From assembly GCA_027943335.1 (NCBI GenBank), contig BSBK01000963.1, forward strand, positions 2,279,001 through 2,343,000: DNA of 64,000 nucleotides. The letters are read 5' to 3'. The DNA comes from Chamaecyparis obtusa. Taxonomy: Eukaryota; Streptophyta; Pinopsida; Cupressales; Cupressaceae. Each line of letters opens with the position of its first letter. Positions within the stretch are counted from its first letter, which is position 1. This document shows, in pieces, positions 57,950 through 64,000 of this stretch. Below the pieces are notes generated by a model that was not told the origin of the DNA, searched no databases, and worked only from the letters and a program-made list of their open reading frames with translations. The position numbers were made by a program, and so were the translations under genes.

Positions 57950-59213
57950 TTAAAAATAGTGGAAACATTAGTTGAATTGAGGGTGGGATAAATTTAGATG
58001 TTTATAATTGCATCTATATAGGTTGTTTTGCCTACATGTAATGGATTGGAATATTGGCTCTAATGCATGAGTTTCCTTGGATGTTCAATACTATGAGTGA
58101 TAAACTGATTTAAATTTGCATCAACACTAAATTCACATTGAAAACTTGTATTAGTTGCATCATAGTCACTATACTTCGTTTCTTCTTTGAGGAGTCCTTT
58201 TAGATGCACTATACCAATCATCCTCATCTTCTTAGTACATTATTCCTCATAACTTTGCTCACTAAGTCAAATACAACAATTTAAGGTCTTAGCAACTAAG
58301 GTGTGAGTTTTTAGCAGCTCAAGATGTGTTGGACAATATTCAATAATATTTTTGTATAATATGTCAAGAAAAGGGGTATAATTCAGCAAAATGTCTTGTC
58401 AGATTCTAATATTTCATGTAATTTCATTTATTTAATCAATTTAAAAATAGTGAAGAGAATTAGGGTTCACCACTTATTGTGTTGGTTAAGTGGTGGTGGT
58501 GTTGTGCCTACCAAGGCTTAAACCCCCACTAGGCCATTGTGATTGTGGGCTTGTGCCTTTGCTGATTTAATGTGCTCGTGGTTTGAACCTCAACTTTGTT
58601 AAATGGGGTTGAGGTCCCATGTTTGTGGCCTCACCAATTTATAACTCTGAATCAAAAGAGTTTCACGTGGGGCCAAAGGGTGTGTCGTGCCAACATCATC
58701 AGTCACATTAAAAAGTTTACTGAGCTCTTATTTTACCAAAAAAACAGTGAAAAGAACTAGTTGAATTGAGGGAGGGATAATTTTTTATGTTTATAATTGC
58801 ATCTATATTGGTTTTTTTCCTTCACATAATGGATTGGAATATTGGGTCTAATGCATGAGTTTCCCTAGATGCTCAATACAATGAATGATAAAATGTTAAT
58901 TTTGATCAACGCTAAACTCACATAGAAAACTTGTATAAGTTGCATCATAGTCACTGGACTCAATTTCTTCTTCCAAGAGTCACTTTAGACACACCATACT
59001 AATCATCCTCATCTTCATAGTGCTTAGTACATCATTCCTCATAACTTTACTCACTAAGTCAAATGCAACACTTTGAGTTTGTAGCAACTAAGGTGTGAGT
59101 TTTTAGCATTTCAAGGTGTACTAGATAGTATTGAATAATATTTTTGTATGATATGTCAAGAGAAGTTAGGTGTTGTCCAACAAAACATCTTTTCATATCC
59201 CAATATTTCATGT
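57950..59213. repeat. Direct duplication of about 480 bp, offset 789, split by a SINE
   Basis: The segment about 57950-58431 recurs at about 58744-59213. Shared blocks in order include GTTGAATTGAGGG, TAATGGATTGGAATATTGG, CTAATGCATGAGTTTCC, AACTAAGGTGTGAGTTTTTA and AATAATATTTTTGTAT. Identity is roughly 80-85 percent by eye. Removing the 280-bp SINE would leave the copies nearly adjacent, so it was probably a tandem duplication before the SINE arrived. Confidence 0.82.
58464..58743 (+). mobile_element. tRNA-derived SINE
   Basis: The element starts GGTTCACCACTTATTG, has an A box (TGGTTAAGTGG, near 58483) and a B box (GGTTTGAACCT, near 58580), and ends in a short A run. It is flanked by ATAGTGAAGAGAATTAG (58447-58463) and ACAGTGAAAAGAACTAG (58744-58760), a 17-base target duplication with three differences. 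These are the marks of a SINE moved by LINE machinery. The spacing between the boxes is longer than in a plain tRNA, and I could not name the family. Confidence 0.72.
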
Positions 59214-62200
59214 ACAAAAATTTTCTTACAAGCATGGATTCTATCCATATTTCTCTAGTATCATACATTGTACTTGAGTCTTTTGAGATTCGTGTTTGGA
59301 GTAATATAGCAAGTTTTCTTGTTGCACTTTATATCTTTCCCCCATATTGGGAAAGTGGGATGGTGGCCATCAAAGTATGTTATTAGATACCAACATTACA
59401 TGCCATGACTTCACAAACATGCATTAATTATTTCACACACGTTTCTTCTCCCAATAAGCATATCTTCTCTTTGTACCTCATAATTAGAAAATTGTATTTT
59501 CCTAAATATTCTAACTATTTTATTAGTTGAACCTTGAAAAATATACATGCATTGGTCTGTTAAATCTATAAATGATCCCTTTCTACCTGTACCAAATTTT
59601 CAATTTTAATAGGTAGGTACGAATGACATCCCATTATTTTGAGCTTCTCCTGTTGTTTAACGTATCCTTATATGGGTTGAAGCTTCTTCTTGTCCTTGCT
59701 GATATTTTGAGCTACCTTCTTTCCATTTTCAATTTTTTTGATTTGCAACTCGATTCTAAGTTTGAATGTAAAAGAGTAACCACATTTCACTTGGAATAGA
59801 GCTTTTTTCCTGGCAGCTAGAAACATTCACGCATCTAAAAAGAACTTATACCTATATCTGTTGATGTGGGTTGGCGTCTTGTCAACTTGCACACTAACAA
59901 GCTAATAACGTTGGAAAATCTCTTTCAAGTTGTGAAGTTATGAAAGATGAGAACCATAGTTAAACTATGCCCAACAAATTTATCATGTTTTCTATGCAAG
60001 CAATTAATTGTCTATAAATTGTAATGTACCGATAAGAAATTGGGATCGAGAAGTTACTTGAATCATACTAGATTTGTAAGGATCTCTATATTTACCAAAC
60101 ACTCCTTGTAGCAACTATTTTTTTTTTCTTGCATTCCGTTATCCATCCTAACACATTTGGAAGGTCGCGACGATCACTCCCAATCAAGACAACAGATACT
60201 ATCCTCAACACAAGACAATATTCTTTGAATCTTCGTGTTGACCTCTGCATAGCTCAGAATTGCAGGAAGTAAATATTTGATCAACACCATTCTGAACACA
60301 TTTTCAAGCCCAGTGATAAGATTTTCCTCCTATTGCAACCTTATAAACTGTCCTTGTGGATGAAAGGTAGATAGAAGCTTGCTCAAGGATGAAGGGTAGA
60401 TAGAAGCTTGCTCTTTGTTTCTATGGGCTTTACAAAGTTATTCAACAAATTGATTCTTTGTTTCTCGTGTTCATCTTATCTTCCATGTCTCTTATTTGAA
60501 GAGATTTCTTGGCGAAGATGTCATGGCATAAACGATTCTCCCAAAGCCTTATGCTAAAAGGTTCATTATTCTCCAACCAAACGCAATCTCAAATATACAT
60601 AGATGCCAACTGCACAACCCTGTACAAGTTCAGGTATTTAGATACATATGCTTTGTAAGTTGTTTATGAACTATTATGAATGATCCCATATGCTTAGGAA
60701 ATAGTAACTAATTTTTTTTAAATAATATTATAAATATAAAGATTGAACTATTATTTGAATATTTATGAAACATATTGTATTGAGCACTATTCAAAGGAGG
60801 CTGCCTCCTCAAAGAGACCAGTGAAACTCTGTTAATACGATAATATTTCAGAGTTTTCATTTCAACATAATATTATTTTTTGTTGTATTTAGTATTTTGG
60901 CTAATCTGTTGCAAGAGGTTCCTCATAATGTCAACTGTCTCCTTCCACAATGTGTATCATTATCTGATAATATTTTGGTATCAACTACATCTAGGCCGTA
61001 TGTTAAAAAGCTCAATGCATGTCCTTTTGAAAGATGTTCCAATCCTCTGTATGGAATCTTAATTGAAAGTTTTAAGAACTTTGGTACAAATCAACCTTAG
61101 TTCTTCTGAACGGAAAATTTATATACTTCTCATCGATGCTTGGTGTCATGTGCTTGTTAAAATATAAATGTCAATTTTGGGCCAACTGACATTGGCGCAA
61201 ATCAAGACTTTGAAATTCGAACATTGGCAGTAATCTGATGCTTATGCTTGAGGTGCTGAGAAAGTTGATTTATCGATGCTGGGATTTCCAATTTTATATA
61301 ACCCCAAGCCGCATGAAATACTAGATCTAATCAAAGGATGGCACAGCAGATTTAAATTGACGAGGTAATGGATTTTTAAATATGTTAGCATCTCAAAACT
61401 TCTCTGTTGTTTCATATTACATTGTTAGTAGTGTAAAAAATTTTGAGGTGATTTTTTATTTATTTAGAGCGGCTGTAAAATTTCACAATTTAAAAACACA
61501 TGCAAACAATTGAGAAATTTGCTTAAGATTATATTAAGAAAAAAAATGCAAAATTCCATAATTTTAAATTTGCATGAAATGCTTCTTGTCGGGCATTTTG
61601 TCAGTTTAACAAAACCCCCTTTCTCTTCCAACATTTTCTTGAAATTTACAAATTTCTACATTTTTAAGTCCTGGCCTCTTTTTTTGGGCTGCTTTTAGTT
61701 AAAAATTACTAAAGTTTATGTTGTCAATTTATTAATCATCCCACCCACTTGCAATTCTCTCCACATTTTTTTAGAAATTTTTGTGTTTACTTTCAATCCT
61801 TGTCAGTTTTACTTTGTAGTATTTGTAAATACTAAAATAGTAATAGCATTCGCATGTCTGCAACAATTGGATTCATGATCAATTAATCCCAGAAGATGCT
61901 CAACTTGATTTATGAATATTTCTCATTGCATGTTTAAATGAATTTCTTAATCAGAGCGACTAATTGTTTGGGTAGACTCCCCACCATAGTTGGTGGGTAG
62001 GGGCAATCATGTAAGTGTCAACTATGGAAAGAAAGAAAGCATCCCGACTACGAGAAGCTGAAGGGAGGAGGTGGTGGCACCAATCATTGATAATCCAAGG
62101 CCCCTTACTATGTTATTGTCCATCAAATCATTTGATTTCCTACTCCACGCAGGTGCCAACCACCAGAAGCAGAAGTGTTAACCCAACAAAAAGAAATTAC

Positions 62201-62940
62201 AGCTACAGATGCACATTGACAAATTGTTACAACTCCCTTCATAGTTTGATAGATTTAGATTCTTAGATCTAAGGAGCCTTGACTGAAGAATTCATAAAAG
62301 ATATCAACTTTTACAAAAGAACCTCTTCCTTTCTACAGAACAGTTTATTCAGCTGTGTCACATATGCTGACATCAAATAAAATCTTCAAAAAAAATGTTT
62401 TAACATCTTTACTTTCTCAAACAGATCTGACAGAGAAACATTAAAAAAACAAAAACGTGGCCACGTTGAGATTCACATGCATGTGTTTTGAGTGCGCTCT
62501 CATTTCAAGGGAACAAGTAAATGATAAAGAATGTTTCATGTTCGTTAGACCAAAGTGTATCAAGGAATAAGTAGATCAATTTCGTAAAGACAAAATTTTA
62601 AGACATCTCAGTAGAAGCATTCGTGGGCATATCACATAAATAAGAACACAATTCGAAGCCTTGTTTACGATTTTCATTGATTCTTTTTTAGAGAATTATC
62701 GCAAATGCATTGGCAAATACCATTTCATGTGCATCAGTCAAACCAAATTGCAATTGGCATAACACCAAAGAAACTCTATAAATTGTTAAATATATTAATA
62801 AAGTACTGGAGAAAACAATGTTTGGTAAAACAGTGGTTTCCTTGTTATTTATTTTCTTGAAGAGATCGTTCTTTCGAAACATATGGACATGTTGTAGCCT
62901 TATTATAATTTTTTGGCCAACTGACCATACCATGATAGAG
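59214..62940. other. Intergenic region upstream of the CHY1-type gene's 3' end
   Basis: No gene or element could be named. It contains a 29-bp tandem duplication (60358-60414). A weak coding-like stretch on the plus strand at 60880-61100 (two overlapping frames of about 60 residues) has no motif I recognise, and minus-strand frames near 60180-60330 are also without clear homology. Confidence 0.45.
60358..60414. repeat. 29-bp tandem duplication
   Basis: The unit GGATGAAAGGTAGATAGAAG plus CTTGCTC is repeated once, with a single-base change and a slightly altered end. Confidence 0.85.
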
Positions 62941-62947
62941 ACCTGGT

Positions 62948-62970
62948 GAGAGAGAGAGAGAGAGAGAGAG
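62948..62970. repeat. (GA)n microsatellite
   Basis: Eleven to twelve GA dinucleotides without interruption. Confidence 0.95.
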
Positions 62971-63157
62971 TCTTTTAAGTATGAAAGGACATTTTTGATG
63001 CCTACAAATGACTAGAAGCCAATTAATGGGACATCATATAACTTAATACTAGATACTCTGTGGGGAGGTATTAGCGTCTCCCAACATGTCATATAGAATG
63101 CAGTTGAATGAAATTGCCATCTTTTCTTAATAAATATATTTTACTTCTGAACTTTCT

Positions 63158-63890
63158 TCAAAGTTTTGAGGGAACAAAGTTTGTAGAGGAAGCTCGTTGA
63201 TCAATGGGTAGTTGTAAATCTTCAAATCCTTTTCCAATCGGGGAGAAATAATGATCAACCATATCTTCAGTCACATGCTCTAATTTGTCTGGGTTCCACT
63301 GCACATTAAAAAGATTGCTCATTGCATCCCGTCAGAAAATAATGATGTTTGCTTATAAATAAAAAGCTTCTCATGCATTAAATCTTTTGGACATTTTTCT
63401 CCTATCAAATAAGTCTTAAACTTAAAGCATACTAGTAATTGACTATCTTAATTGAACATCAAAGACCTAATAATATGTGTTTCTGTCCAATCACTAGTAG
63501 GCTAAAAACATAGAATTTTATGAGCAAGAGCTGATATGTTGGCCATTGTACATGTATCTTTATTGTTTGTTTTATATTGTAATATATGATGCATACATTT
63601 GGAAAAAAGAAGAGAGAAAATAAGTTCTTAAACCACCTAAAACATATTTAAATTTTGAGTTCACCTTTGGATTTCTGTCTTTGTCCACCAATATTGCTCT
63701 GCAACCCTGTAAGTAGGCCATGCATGTCATTAGAGTTGTAATAAATCAAATGTAAAGTTAACAAAAATAATCAGGTTAACAAATATTTATGCTGACTATC
63801 ACCTCATAGAAATCATTGGAAATTTTCCGAAGAAGGCAATGGCAACTCAGTCTATACTCTCTAATCAGACACTCGTGTAGATGTTGCTTC
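63158..63890 (-). CDS. CHY1: 3-hydroxyisobutyryl-CoA hydrolase (CHY1-type), last three exons, partial
   Basis: Exons on the minus strand are 63890-63803, 63706-63665 and 63298-63158. They join in phase 0 at both introns (96 and 366 bases), with GTGATA/TTACAG and GTGAAC/GTGCAG borders. The first encodes HECLIREYRL followed by LLRKISNDFYE, the second GCRAILVDKDRNPK, and the third WNPDKLEHVTEDMVDHYF to the stop. This order matches the C-terminus of plant 3-hydroxyisobutyryl-CoA hydrolases (crotonase superfamily), which release 3-hydroxyisobutyrate from its CoA ester in valine breakdown. The protein ends in SKL, a peroxisomal import signal (PTS1), as expected for CHY1. The 88-base exon begins within a codon, so more exons lie past the window end; the catalytic residues are not in view. 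Another member of the CHY family is possible. Confidence 0.85.
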
Positions 63891-64000
63891 CTGCCTTCTC
63901 TTATCTAAGTCAGATAAATAGGCTATAATTAGAATTCATCAAAAAGAATTTAATCTTAATGAGGAAAATCAGCAGATATGAAGTCATTAATAAATTAAAT

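Noticed and set aside
60880..61100. Overlapping plus-strand frames of 60-67 residues
   Set aside because: No recognisable motif, no splice context and no conserved start; too weak to call a gene, though mentioned in the region note.

Overview
This window is nuclear DNA from a land plant: genes with spliceosomal introns, Ty1/copia and Ty3/gypsy elements primed by initiator tRNA-Met, hAT and LINE remnants, and very low gene density. The repeat load, a 3.8 kb intron and layers of decayed elements suggest a large-genome seed plant, plausibly a gymnosperm. That placement is inference; the window contains no taxonomic marker.

Only two host genes are supported, one at each end. At 645-5460 (+) is a complete two-exon gene of the PLASTID DIVISION 1/2 (PDV1/PDV2) family, which makes an outer-envelope chloroplast division protein. 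Its single intron carries an antisense hAT transposase remnant. At 63158-63890 (-) are the last three exons of a 3-hydroxyisobutyryl-CoA hydrolase (CHY1-type) gene that ends in a peroxisomal SKL signal. The rest of that gene lies beyond the window edge.

The 58 kb between them is almost all mobile DNA. 8290-9900 holds a decayed antisense copia pol, and 10440-11400 an antisense LINE ORF1. About 11500-19520 is a roughly 8 kb DNA transposon candidate. It has degenerate terminal inverted repeats, an unrecognised gene of at least seven exons, and a tandem array of about 10.6 copies of a 357-bp unit. 24640-25875 is a cluster of 5S-rRNA-derived repeats, one inverted and three direct. 26999-41018 is a copia element with its own LTRs, split in its leader by a 6.7 kb gypsy element (27912-34638, perfect GTTTT target duplication) and in its pol by a 1.25 kb insertion. 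43080-51450 is a patchwork of LINE ORF1 copies and a second decayed copia. 51506-57867 is a young chromodomain gypsy element (chromovirus) with 857-bp LTRs, a perfect AATGT target duplication and a nearly complete gag-pol broken by one frameshift. 57950-59213 is a tandem duplication split by a tRNA-type SINE. From there to the CHY1-type gene little is recognisable.

The two host genes share no pathway. The value of the window lies in its record of insertions: a tandem duplication, then copia, then gypsy, and separately a recent chromovirus. The most unusual objects are the 357-bp-array transposon and the 5S-derived cluster.
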